Source: Sphingobacteriaceae bacterium | Lineage (GTDB): Bacteria > Bacteroidota > Bacteroidia > Sphingobacteriales > Sphingobacteriaceae | Length of the DNA: 64,000 nucleotides | Reading direction: 5' to 3' | Assembly: GCA_029266635.1 (NCBI GenBank) | Contig: JAQSWM010000005.1 | Span: 186,001-250,000, forward strand | In this document: in pieces, positions 25,318 to 33,565 of the stretch | Layout: each line of letters begins with the position of its first letter | How positions within the stretch are numbered: the first letter of the stretch is position 1 | The notes under the pieces: model-generated | Seen by the model: only the letters and a program-made list of their open reading frames with translations | What the model was told of the DNA's origin: nothing | The model's database searches: none | Translations under genes and position numbers: made by a program

Positions 25318-26414
25318 TAAATAAAATAATTTATGGGGTTTGTATTTTGCTCTGTTAAATGGAGTGCAAAGTTAGGAAATTTTTTCTGAATATGTTCCAA
25401 CAACAGCTGCTGCGTAAATTGCTCACTTTCAAAATGTCCCACGTCTGCGAGGAGGATTTTTCCATCCGCATCAAAAAACTCGTGATACTTATAATCGGCA
25501 GTAATTAAGGCGTCTGCACCAGCTGAAAGTGCGTTGCGCAACAGGAAGCCTCCCGACCCGCCGCACACAGCCACTTTCTTCACCTTTTTGCCGGTGAGAT
25601 TTGTGTGGCGGATGACTTTGGCATCTAACTTCTCCTTTACAGAACGCAAAAAATCTATCTCATCCATTTCAACGTCCAGTTCGCCAATCATCCCAGCCCC
25701 AACCGAAGGATAAGGATTGCTGACCGGATAAAGATCATATGAAACTTCTTCGTAGGGATGCGCTTCAAACAAGGCTGCTGTCACTTTCTTCTCAATGTTT
25801 GCAGGATAAATAGTTTCAATCCTGACTTCCGATTCTGAGTGCCGTTCTCCCTTCTCGCCCACAAACGGATTGGTGTTTTCGCCCGCTTTAAATGTCCCGA
25901 AACCCTTGGTATTGTAGCTGCATTCTGCATAGTTGCCGATCCATCCCGCTCCGGCATCAAACATCGCCTTGCGCACCTTTTCTGCATGCGCATCGGGGCA
26001 AAATGTTACGAGCTTTTTAAGAGCGCCATCCTTCTGTTTCAGGATGACAGGATTGTTGATGTCCAGAACATCGCAGATCTTTTTATTTACTCCGTCGAGA
26101 ACATTGTCAAGGTTTGTGTGGATGGCATACAAAGCAATATCATGTTTGATAGCCTTTATCACCACCCGCTCCACATAGGTTTTGCCATTCAGCTTTTTCA
26201 AACCTTTGAAGACAATCGGATGGTGGGAGATGATGAGCTCACAGCCTTTCCGGATAGCCTCATCCACCACAGCTTCTGTGCAGTCCAACGAAATCATCGC
26301 TTTGCTTATTTCCTGATCGGGATGCCCGCAGATCAATCCCGCATTGTCGTAATCCTCCTGATAAGCCAGGGGCGCAATAGTCTCCAGATATGCCGTAATT
26401 TCCTTTACTTTCAT
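25317..26414 (-). CDS. Nif3-like dinuclear metal-centre protein, 365 aa
   Basis: The two NIF3 halves are visible: the N-terminal VKEITAYLETIAP, CTEAVVDEAI and ISHHPIVFKGLKKL with the metal-binding histidines, and the C-terminal VAVCGGSGGFLL, ADALITADYKYHEF and DVGHFESE. Between them, about 130-235, lies a CutA/PII-like insertion (KLVTFCPDAHAEKVR, AALFEAHPYEEVSYDLYPV) typical of the longer YqfO-type members. These proteins form toroidal hexamers; they are annotated as GTP cyclohydrolase I type 2 homologues but the physiological reaction is not settled. It starts 3 bases after the membrane-protein gene upstream. Confidence 0.9.
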   Translation of the reverse strand: MKVKEITAYLETIAPLAYQEDYDNAGLICGHPDQEISKAMISLDCTEAVVDEAIRKGCELIISHHPIVFKGLKKLNGKTYVERVVIKAIKHDIALYAIHTNLDNVLDGVNKKICDVLDINNPVILKQKDGALKKLVTFCPDAHAEKVRKAMFDAGAGWIGNYAECSYNTKGFGTFKAGENTNPFVGEKGERHSESEVRIETIYPANIEKKVTAALFEAHPYEEVSYDLYPVSNPYPSVGAGMIGELDVEMDEIDFLRSVKEKLDAKVIRHTNLTGKKVKKVAVCGGSGGFLLRNALSAGADALITADYKYHEFFDADGKILLADVGHFESEQFTQQLLLEHIQKKFPNFALHLTEQNTNPINYFI

Positions 26415-26417
26415 CGT

Positions 26418-26846
26418 TTATTCTTCGTTGTGGCTTACATCGTCTCGTAGAATTTTCTTGTACCAATTCATTTTTACCCAGTATTGGATGAATAGCACCA
26501 GGCCCACAATAGCCAAAATTCCGACCAGAAAAGCCGGCATAGGCAAGTTGACTATAATTCCGATACAGGCAAATCCCATTCCCTGAGCATAGCCCGGTCT
26601 TTCAGTAACTTCAAAATTGCGGTCATGCAGCTCGTTTTCTATAGACGATGATAACCTGTAAACCACGTAAAACATCACCCCAAGCGAAAGAAGAGGTATC
26701 AACAGCAGCCATATAATCCACGATGGCAGTTCTCTGTTCTCGGATTTAACCTGATTCAAAGTATTGACGAGCGTGATGCAGAAAAAGCTATTGATGATGA
26801 GACCGATGAGAATCGCTAGCCCTAAGATGATTTCGTTTTGCCCCAT
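26418..26846 (-). CDS. Putative four-helix inner-membrane protein, 142 aa
   Basis: Not recognised as a named family. Hydrophobic stretches at about 6-28, 43-64, 91-110 and 112-128 suggest four transmembrane helices, separated by a polar loop with SSSIENELHDRNFEVTE. The tail is charged (KKILRDDVSHNEE). No catalytic motif is evident. It is translated in the same run as DUF2905, TM2 and Nif3 genes (gaps of 20 and 3 bases). Confidence 0.6.
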   Translation of the reverse strand: MGQNEIILGLAILIGLIINSFFCITLVNTLNQVKSENRELPSWIIWLLLIPLLSLGVMFYVVYRLSSSIENELHDRNFEVTERPGYAQGMGFACIGIIVNLPMPAFLVGILAIVGLVLFIQYWVKMNWYKKILRDDVSHNEE

Positions 26847-26866
26847 GTGTATGCAAAACTAAGATA

Positions 26867-27088
26867 TTAAAGCCATCTGAAAATCCGGATGATCAGATTT
26901 GCTGCCAGGCTCAGCAAAAGCATCGTTGTAATGGGGAAGTAGAAACTGAAATTATCCCGCTTTATGCGGATGTCGCCAGGCAGATTGCCAATCCAGCGCA
27001 GCTTGTCGTGAAAAAAGTAAATGATCAAACCGGTAAGCACTATAAATGCTCCTGCAAAGATGATGAGCTTTCCGGTTTGACTATTCAT
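26867..27088 (-). CDS. DUF2905 small membrane protein, 73 aa
   Basis: Two transmembrane helices flank the family-specific loop LPGDIRIKRDNFSFYFPITT, which is close to the LPGDI-x-h-x-R consensus of DUF2905. No function is established for the family. The gene begins one base from the end of the TM2-domain gene, so it belongs to the same operon. Confidence 0.85.
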   Translation of the reverse strand: MNSQTGKLIIFAGAFIVLTGLIIYFFHDKLRWIGNLPGDIRIKRDNFSFYFPITTMLLLSLAANLIIRIFRWL

Positions 27089-27089
27089 A

Positions 27090-27467
27090 TTATGCTCCTG
27101 GCGTTTGTGACTGATGCATCATTTTTACCAGATGTGCACATTCAACTGCCTTTTTCTGGTTGTATTCCAGTGCCAGTGTCTGATGATTCACCAGGTCAAC
27201 AATTGTGCCTATAAAGCAAAGCCCGGCAGTGAAAAAGTATAGAATTCCCATGCCGATCTGATCTGTTACAAACCGTTGTACGCCCGCTACGCCAACAAAG
27301 CCGAGAAGCGTGAATATCAAGATGTCTTGTGAGCTTCTGCGTTTCCCGGAATAGAACATTACAAATTGCTGAGCCTGCTGCTGGTTCATGCCAGCCATTG
27401 TGTGTTGAAGAAAACCGTATTCTTCGGGAGTTAAGCCTTTTAAATGTGAAAGTAGGTCTGGGTTCAT
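27090..27467 (-). CDS. TM2 domain-containing membrane protein, 125 aa
   Basis: An N-terminal polar helix region (LTPEEYGFLQHTMAGMNQQQAQQF) precedes a TM2 domain: a first helix around FTLLGFVGVAGVQRF, a short turn (VTDQIGMGILYF) and a second helix ending in the conserved acidic residue of TIVDLV. The ATG at 27467 is chosen because its ATGA overlaps the stop of the DUF2752 gene; a longer frame to 27641 would overlap that gene for 180 bases. Role unknown, though TM2 and DUF2752 genes are often paired. Confidence 0.8.
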   Translation of the reverse strand: MNPDLLSHLKGLTPEEYGFLQHTMAGMNQQQAQQFVMFYSGKRRSSQDILIFTLLGFVGVAGVQRFVTDQIGMGILYFFTAGLCFIGTIVDLVNHQTLALEYNQKKAVECAHLVKMMHQSQTPGA

Positions 27468-27766
27468 GGTTTTAGTTTGATGAGGTTTGAAGATTGAAGA
27501 AAAGTTCTGGTTAAGGGTACGGTTCGGTGAATCAGAATAGCGGTAGCAGGAATGCCAAACCAGTGATAATGAAGCGACAAGCGAACATCGCCATGCAAAA
27601 AAGCCGCAATAGAATGCCCGAGCCCACAGCCAGGGCACCATTTTATGCCCAAATTAGCAAGCGGGCATAACGAAAAATGAGAAGCAGTTGGATTTGAAAA
27701 CGCAAGCACAGCCAAAGCGCTTGTCCAGCAAGCCAATTCGACGGGAAAATGCTTGATTGCAGTCAT
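27464..27766 (-). CDS. DUF2752 membrane protein, 100 aa
   Basis: The family motif CPxCG appears as WCPGCGLGHSIAAFLHGD, preceded by LCPLANLGIK and followed by HYHWFGIPA. One or two transmembrane helices are predicted. It overlaps the TM2 gene by 4 bases (ATGA). The two cysteines could bind metal or form a disulfide, but no function is known for the family. Confidence 0.82.
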   Translation of the reverse strand: MTAIKHFPVELACWTSALAVLAFSNPTASHFSLCPLANLGIKWCPGCGLGHSIAAFLHGDVRLSLHYHWFGIPATAILIHRTVPLTRTFLQSSNLIKLKP

Positions 27767-27801
27767 TTAACTTTAGAGCAGCGGTGTGCTCTAAAGTTAC
27801 A

Positions 27802-28218
27802 CTAAAGATTCTTTTGCTTGTTCATCAGCAGAAGGGAAATTCCTAAGTCGAATAATATCCCAATAAGGCCGGCAGCACCAATTCTGCCCATGTAATCAGT
27901 GGTTAACGTAGTGTTTACGTATTGCATATAGATCACTGCAAAAAACGCGGTAATAATGCCACCCACAATAATGATTTTGAAACCTTCCAAAACACCCTCG
28001 AAAAATTCCATCTTGCCATCCGGATCCATGTTATCACGATAATTTTTGATGCCTAAATACAATCCGATAAACGGGATAATTACCGATGCGTACTCAAGCC
28101 ATGATGACTTATCTGATTTTGGGAACTGCTGCTCAAACACCCCCATATAGTGCATTAATAATAACCAAATGCCGCTTATTACACCAATGATTACACCGTA
28201 TTTTATCGCGTTTTTCAT
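27802..28218 (-). CDS. DUF4199-type membrane protein, 138 aa
   Basis: Four hydrophobic helices are visible (about 7-27, 44-60, 80-103, 112-132), with the family-like opening KNAIKYGVIIGVISGIW and the loop GIKNYRDNMDPDGKMEFFEGVLEGF. DUF4199 proteins are widespread in Bacteroidota and uncharacterised. It lies 35 bases upstream of the DUF2752 gene and may lead the minus-strand cluster. Confidence 0.65.
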   Translation of the reverse strand: MKNAIKYGVIIGVISGIWLLLMHYMGVFEQQFPKSDKSSWLEYASVIIPFIGLYLGIKNYRDNMDPDGKMEFFEGVLEGFKIIIVGGIITAFFAVIYMQYVNTTLTTDYMGRIGAAGLIGILFDLGISLLLMNKQKNL

Positions 28219-28336
28219 TTTTAAATAAATCTTAGGTTAAGTAATTTAACAGAGCTGCGGCTCAATTGTTCCTTTCAATCATAAAAAGGACGTAGGGCAT
28301 AACTTTTAAAGGGCTATACTGTTATACCTATTGCTT

Positions 28337-28344
28337 TATATTTG
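28337..28344 (+). promoter_or_regulatory. -7 box of mfd
   Basis: TATATTTG is an exact match to TAnnTTTG. It lies only 18 bases before the TTG start codon, which predicts a leader of roughly a dozen bases. No clear -33 TTG at 19-21 bases. Confidence 0.45.
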
Positions 28345-28361
28345 CAGCCAATTTTACGGGT

Positions 28362-31300
28362 TTGAACGTACGCGATATTATAAATTTATACAAAGCTGAT
28401 GAACGGGTTTTAGCTGTAGCGAAGGCACTCAACTCGGGCAAAAATCCGCGGATACATTTGAAGGGGCTGGTGGGATCGAGCGATGCGATGCTGGCGTTAG
28501 CTTTGTATTTTCTGCAACACAGGTTCTTTGTTTTCGTGCTGCCGGACCGTGAAGAAGCCGCGTATTTTCTAAGTGACCTGGAGAGCCTTTTAGAAAAAGA
28601 AGTGCTGCTGTTCCCTTCCTCTTATCGAAAATCTTTCGACTTCACACAGGTTGACAGCAGCAACGTTTTGCAGCGAGCCGAGGTGCTGAACGAGCTTAAT
28701 CACTCTCCGGAATACGGGAAGTTGGTAGTTACTTATCCTGAAGCTCTGGCAGAAAAGGTGATCAACCGCGAACAGCTCGAAAAGAACACACTGGAAATAA
28801 CTTCGGGCAACAAAATAGATATTGAATTCATCAGTGAGTTTCTGGTTGAATACGATTTTGAAAGGGTGGATTTTGTGTACGAGCCAGGGCAGTTTTCTAT
28901 CCGCGGAGGCATTGTAGATATATTTTCCTTTTCGCACGATCTTCCTTACCGGGTAGAATTTTTCGGAGATTTTATAGAAAGTATCCGAACTTTCGAAATC
29001 GAGGATCAGCTTTCGATTGAAACCGTGAAAAGCATAACGATCGTGCCTAATGTGCAGTCGAAATTCCTTTCAGAGAACAACGTATCGTTCCTTGAGTACA
29101 TCGACAAGAACTCAGTAGTCTGGATGGATGATGTGCAGTTTACGATTGACATTGTGCGGGAAGGCTACAAGAAAGCATCAGAGTTGTGGAATGCATTGTC
29201 GGCGGAAGAGAAGACACAAAATCCACAATGGATTGATCCGAAATATAATTTCAGCAGTGAAAAGTTCCTGGCAGATCAGCTTGGAGACTTTCCTGTTATC
29301 GAGTTTGGAAAGCAGTTCTTCTATACTCCGACAGAGGTCTTCCATTTCGAAATCAAGCCTCAGCCATCATTCAATAAAGATTTCAACCTGCTCATTCACA
29401 ACATCAAGCAAAATGATGCAGCTAAAATCAGCAACTTCATCTTCACTGATTCAGCGAAACAGGTTGAGCGTCTGTACAGCATTTTCGAAGACATCGACAA
29501 AACGGTCCAGTTCACGCCGGTCAATATTTCCTTGCGGGAGGGTTTTATAGACCACGAGCAGAAAATTGCCTGCTACACCGATCACCAGATATTCGATCGA
29601 TATTACAAGTACAAGCTTAAGAAGGGATATGTGCGCTCACAAGCCATCACACTGAAAGAGCTCCGGGAACTTAAGCCCGGCGATTACATTACTCATATCG
29701 ATCACGGAATTGGCAAGTACGCAGGGCTGGAGAAGGTGGAAGTGAATGGGAAAACCCAGGAGATGATCAGGCTCATCTATGCCGACAACGATCTGCTTTA
29801 CGTGAACATCAATTCCCTAAACCGCATTTCAAAGTATTCCGGTAAGGAAGGCACCGTTCCGAAAATGAATAAGCTTGGTACCGATGTCTGGGAAAAGCTG
29901 AAGAAAACCACAAAAAAAAAAGTTAAAGATATCGCCCGCGACCTGATCAAGCTTTACGCTGTCAGGAAGTCGCAAACAGGGAATGCCTTTCATCCGGATA
30001 CGTATTTGCAAACTGAACTGGAAGCTTCATTTATCTATGAAGACACTCCAGATCAGGAAAAAGCTACCGCCGATTTGAAAAAGGACATGGAGGCTCCGCA
30101 TCCTATGGATCGCCTAATTTGCGGCGACGTGGGTTTCGGGAAAACCGAAGTGGCAATTCGGGCAGCGTTCAAGGCCGTCGCCGATAGCAAGCAGGTGGCT
30201 GTTTTAGTTCCAACCACCATCCTCGCCTCACAGCACTATAAAACCTTTACCTCACGTCTAAAAGGTTTCCCTTGCAATATTGATTACATCAACCGTTTCA
30301 AATCGGCAAAGCAAGTTAAGGAAACACTTCAAAAGTTAGCGGAGGGGAAAGTTGACATCATTATTGGTACGCACCGGCTGGTGAGCAAAGACATCAAGTT
30401 CAAAGATCTGGGACTGCTTATAATTGACGAGGAGCAGAAATTTGGAGTTGGCGTAAAAGAGAAACTGAAGCAAATGCGGGCGAATGTAGATACCCTTACG
30501 CTCACCGCAACACCAATTCCAAGAACCCTCCATTTCTCGTTGATGGGCGCCCGGGATTTGAGCATCATCAGCACACCGCCGCCCAACAGGCAGCCGGTTG
30601 TAACCGAGCTGCACGTGTTTAATGACAAGCTTATTAAGGAGGCGGTGGAGTATGAGATTGATCGCGGCGGTCAGATTTTCTTCATACACAACCGGGTGCA
30701 GGATCTGCCAAATCTTGGTGGAATGATACAAAAGCTGGTGCCCAAGGCCCGCATTGGCATTGCGCACGGGCAGTTGGAGGGCGACGCTCTTGAAGATGTG
30801 ATGTTGCAGTTTGTGAATCATGAAAAAGATGTGCTGGTAGCAACCACTATCATCGAAGCTGGGCTTGACATTCCCAACGCGAACACGATCATCATCAACC
30901 ATGCGCACATGTTTGGGCTGAGCGATTTGCACCAGATGCGGGGTCGTGTTGGCCGCTCAAATAAAAAGGCTTTTTGTTACCTGTTGAGCCCACCGCTTTC
31001 TACGCTCACATCCGAAGCACGCAAACGCCTCAGCGCAATAGAAGAATTTTCAGACCTCGGAAGCGGGTTCAATGTGGCTATGCGTGACCTCGACATCCGC
31101 GGAAGCGGGAACTTGCTGGGTGCAGAACAGAGTGGGTTTATTGCCGAAATCGGCTTTGAGATGTATCATAAAATCCTTGATGAAGCCATTCAGGAACTGA
31201 AAGACGATGAGTTCAAGGAGCTGTTTAATGATGACAAGCCACGACCGTACATCTCTTTCGAGAAGATCTCTCTGAAGAAGAACGTTTTGAGAGGCTACTT

Positions 31301-31496
31301 TATCAGCGATCAACAATCTGCTTACTTTGAGACTGAACAATTCAGCAATGTGCTCAGGTTTGTGCAATCGCACCCGCGACAATGCAATTTAAAAGAAGTG
31401 AAAAATACACTTCGACTGAGCATTGAACAAGTGCGGAATATAGAGGAGGCGATAGGGATGTTGCAGGAAGTGAGCCAGCCCGTGCTTAGTCCTTAA
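28362..31496 (+). CDS. mfd: Transcription-repair coupling factor Mfd, lacking most of the C-terminal TRCF segment
   Basis: Displaces stalled RNA polymerase and recruits UvrA. The UvrB-like N-terminal domain is present (FVLPDREEAAYFLSDLE, RGGIVDIFSFSHDLP), as are the polymerase-interacting domain (HIDHGIGKYAGLE, about 445) and the RecG-like translocase: Walker A GDVGFGKTEVA (about 587), the IDEEQKFG box, TATPIPRTL and QMRGRVGRS. The start is a TTG at 28362: no in-frame ATG exists upstream, and the next is about 40 codons in. After DEFKELF the sequence passes in frame through about ten residues (955-965) into ISFEKISLKKNVLRGYF. The stretch with ILIPD-Y and DRFGP-type motifs that normally separates these blocks, some 75-80 residues, is missing. 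This explains 1044 residues against the usual 1110-1150. The 3' end overlaps the convergent TonB gene by 11 bases. Confidence 0.93.
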   Translation: MNVRDIINLYKADERVLAVAKALNSGKNPRIHLKGLVGSSDAMLALALYFLQHRFFVFVLPDREEAAYFLSDLESLLEKEVLLFPSSYRKSFDFTQVDSSNVLQRAEVLNELNHSPEYGKLVVTYPEALAEKVINREQLEKNTLEITSGNKIDIEFISEFLVEYDFERVDFVYEPGQFSIRGGIVDIFSFSHDLPYRVEFFGDFIESIRTFEIEDQLSIETVKSITIVPNVQSKFLSENNVSFLEYIDKNSVVWMDDVQFTIDIVREGYKKASELWNALSAEEKTQNPQWIDPKYNFSSEKFLADQLGDFPVIEFGKQFFYTPTEVFHFEIKPQPSFNKDFNLLIHNIKQNDAAKISNFIFTDSAKQVERLYSIFEDIDKTVQFTPVNISLREGFIDHEQKIACYTDHQIFDRYYKYKLKKGYVRSQAITLKELRELKPGDYITHIDHGIGKYAGLEKVEVNGKTQEMIRLIYADNDLLYVNINSLNRISKYSGKEGTVPKMNKLGTDVWEKLKKTTKKKVKDIARDLIKLYAVRKSQTGNAFHPDTYLQTELEASFIYEDTPDQEKATADLKKDMEAPHPMDRLICGDVGFGKTEVAIRAAFKAVADSKQVAVLVPTTILASQHYKTFTSRLKGFPCNIDYINRFKSAKQVKETLQKLAEGKVDIIIGTHRLVSKDIKFKDLGLLIIDEEQKFGVGVKEKLKQMRANVDTLTLTATPIPRTLHFSLMGARDLSIISTPPPNRQPVVTELHVFNDKLIKEAVEYEIDRGGQIFFIHNRVQDLPNLGGMIQKLVPKARIGIAHGQLEGDALEDVMLQFVNHEKDVLVATTIIEAGLDIPNANTIIINHAHMFGLSDLHQMRGRVGRSNKKAFCYLLSPPLSTLTSEARKRLSAIEEFSDLGSGFNVAMRDLDIRGSGNLLGAEQSGFIAEIGFEMYHKILDEAIQELKDDEFKELFNDDKPRPYISFEKISLKKNVLRGYFISDQQSAYFETEQFSNVLRFVQSHPRQCNLKEVKNTLRLSIEQVRNIEEAIGMLQEVSQPVLSP

Positions 31497-32553
31497 ACAC
31501 GATGTGCATCTGGTAAGATGTTCTCACGGGCTTGCCAGCAATGATCCCGGGTTTCCACTTGGGTGATAGGCGCATCAGCCTAAGCGCCTCATCATCTTGC
31601 GGGCCGCCGATTCCCTTCACGAGTTTCACGTCCTTTAATTCGCCGGTTTTCTCCACCACAAAAGAGAGTTCAACTTTTCCATTATTGGCATTTTGCCTTG
31701 CCCTCAAAGGATAACGTGAGTTTGTAGTCAGGTAATTGATCATCTGTTTTTCTCCTCCCGGGAATTCAGGCCTCGATTCAACAGCGTTTAAATTGTAAAC
31801 CCTATTGTCTTCCGCAGGTGCCGTATTGGTTTGCGGAGGTGGCAACGGTTGGGGTTGAGTAGGGGTTTGCTGAGGAAGATTTGGGGCAGGGTTTGGCAGA
31901 ACAGTGTCTATGCTGTCGGGGAAAGGATTCACCGGGTACGACTCGAAGTTTTTGATTTCAAGTTCCCGAAGAGAAACAATCTTGCCATTCCCATCAGTGA
32001 TAATCTCAAATTTGATGTCTGCAGATTGTTGCTCTTTCCTTGATGGACGGAAAAAGCTTTCTGTCGCCCAATAGGTTGCAACTATGCGGTCATCCTGACG
32101 AGTGAATTCCAGCGAAGAAACAATCCAGTTTCGCTTCAAATTCTCCATGTCTGCCCGCCTCTTCCAGTACAAATCTTTTAACCTCGAATAGTTGAGGTTG
32201 TGGTAATTATAAAAGGTTTCCGTGATGGGAGCGAAGTAGCTTGGCGGATCGAAGTAGCCGCGGCTCTGGTCGTAATAAAATGCCTGGATGAACTTGATCA
32301 GCGATTGGCGTACTTCTTCATCGCTCATTGAGGATGTTTCGTTCAGTAATGCGCCGCTATCTGTGGCTTGGGTGATCTGCTGCTTTTCCTTCCGGAAAAC
32401 CTTCCATGGATCGTCAACGAATAATGTAAGATAGCCCAGAATTACAATGATCCCGCCCAGGATGATGCCCATGTAAGTAAGCGACTTATCTTTCGCAACC
32501 TCGGTAATAGGTACTTCAATTTCCTTATCCGGTTCCTGATCTTCTATTGCCAT
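31486..32553 (-). CDS. TonB-like energy-transducer protein with an inserted middle domain, 355 aa
   Basis: A cytoplasmic acidic N-terminus is followed by one transmembrane helix (about 28-47, MGIILGGIIVILGYLTLF). Next comes a globular region of about 150 residues (70-215) with an NTF2-like alpha/beta feel (IKFIQAFYYDQSRGYFDP, ATYWATESFF, IKFEIITDGNGKI), then a proline/glutamine-rich spanner (220-245) and a TonB C-terminal domain (GGEKQMINYLTTNSRYP, GKVELSFVVEKTGELKDVKL, RLMRLSPKWKPG). TonB proteins hand inner-membrane energy to outer-membrane receptors. No exbB/exbD lies nearby. The extra domain is unusual. It is 1 base from the cdsA stop codon. Confidence 0.8.
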   Translation of the reverse strand: MAIEDQEPDKEIEVPITEVAKDKSLTYMGIILGGIIVILGYLTLFVDDPWKVFRKEKQQITQATDSGALLNETSSMSDEEVRQSLIKFIQAFYYDQSRGYFDPPSYFAPITETFYNYHNLNYSRLKDLYWKRRADMENLKRNWIVSSLEFTRQDDRIVATYWATESFFRPSRKEQQSADIKFEIITDGNGKIVSLRELEIKNFESYPVNPFPDSIDTVLPNPAPNLPQQTPTQPQPLPPPQTNTAPAEDNRVYNLNAVESRPEFPGGEKQMINYLTTNSRYPLRARQNANNGKVELSFVVEKTGELKDVKLVKGIGGPQDDEALRLMRLSPKWKPGIIAGKPVRTSYQMHIVFKD

Positions 32554-32554
32554 T

Positions 32555-33361
32555 CTAAAATCTTAGTACAAAGTACAAATAAACAAACACGAGCGGCGCC
32601 GCCAGTAGCAGCCCGTCAAAACGATCAAGCAAACCGCCATGCCCCGGCAACAAAGAACCAGAATCTTTTGCGTTCAGGCTTCGTTTTAGCATAGACTCTG
32701 TCAAATCGCCGAAGGTGCCAAAAACCACAATTATTAACGATGCTACCGCCCAATGCACTGGCTCTATTTCCGTATAAAATGTACTCAATATAAACGCCAC
32801 CAATAAGCTCGTAAACAATCCTCCGCCAAGCCCTTCCCATGTTTTTTTCGGTGAATGGCGCTCAAACAACTTGGTTTTCCCAAGCTTTACTCCGAAGAGG
32901 TAAGCGCCCGTGTCGCTCGCCCAAAGCAGCAGCATAAAGCCAAGCGGAAGGTGGAAATTGTATTCGCCGCTTATAAAAGCCATCGAGTAAAAAAATTCGA
33001 ATGGCACTACGGCAAACATTATCCCGAGGAGTGTATAACCAATATTATGGAATGGAGTTTTGCTCGTGCGATATAATTCACCTAAAAAGACGAGCGTAAG
33101 AAGAGGGGCGGTGACAAGCAGATACGCCCAATCCGTATTAAATAAAAAGTGAAGGCTTGTGGGAATGAATATCGCAATGCCGAGCAAAATACCTGAAAAA
33201 CGTTGCGGCTTCACCGCGTCAGTTTTTGTGAGCCGATAAAATTCATCCAGGCACAGCAGGCTGAGCAGCAGAAAGAAAACGGTGAAAGTGTACTGCCCCA
33301 GCAACACCGACGCAAGCATTACGAGTACAAAAAAGAATCCTGTTATGGCCCGGGTCTTCAT
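32555..33361 (-). CDS. cdsA: Phosphatidate cytidylyltransferase
   Basis: Makes CDP-diacylglycerol from phosphatidate and CTP, the branch point of phospholipid synthesis. Multiple transmembrane helices span the 268 residues, and the family signature is present: SDTGAYLFGVKLGKTKLF, HSPKKTWEGLGGG, and GDLTESMLKRSLNAKDSG followed by LLPGHGGLLDRFDGLL with the catalytic aspartates. It directly abuts the DUF2007 gene (0-base gap) and the TonB-like gene. Confidence 0.95.
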   Translation of the reverse strand: MKTRAITGFFFVLVMLASVLLGQYTFTVFFLLLSLLCLDEFYRLTKTDAVKPQRFSGILLGIAIFIPTSLHFLFNTDWAYLLVTAPLLTLVFLGELYRTSKTPFHNIGYTLLGIMFAVVPFEFFYSMAFISGEYNFHLPLGFMLLLWASDTGAYLFGVKLGKTKLFERHSPKKTWEGLGGGLFTSLLVAFILSTFYTEIEPVHWAVASLIIVVFGTFGDLTESMLKRSLNAKDSGSLLPGHGGLLDRFDGLLLAAPLVFVYLYFVLRF

Positions 33362-33565
33362 TTACAACTGATTCTTAATGATTATTTCAATGGCTCTGTC
33401 GAAATCCTGATGATGAATATACACTTCAACTTCCCCCAAACGGTATGGGAAGCCTTGTTTGTCCATCAGCACGGCTTCGATTTCTTCTTCAACCAATACC
33501 TGGCGCACCAGTTCTGTTTTGTGAAAATCGGGCGAAGTATATATTTTAATCCAGCCGCTCTCCAT
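33362..33565 (-). CDS. DUF2007 small protein (putative signal-transducing), 67 aa
   Basis: A compact alpha/beta domain matching DUF2007: WIKIYTSPDFHKTELVRQVL, then EEIEAVLMDKQGF, EVEVYIHHQDFDRAIEII. It is sometimes annotated as a signal-transducing protein related to PII-type folds, without firm evidence. Its first 20 bases overlap the CPBP protease gene, and it is followed immediately by cdsA. Confidence 0.82.
   Translation of the reverse strand: MESGWIKIYTSPDFHKTELVRQVLVEEEIEAVLMDKQGFPYRLGEVEVYIHHQDFDRAIEIIIKNQL

Noticed and set aside
27468-27641. Longer TM2-protein start giving 183 residues
   Set aside because: The extension overlaps the DUF2752 gene in another frame; the ATG at 27467 gives the usual ATGA coupling.
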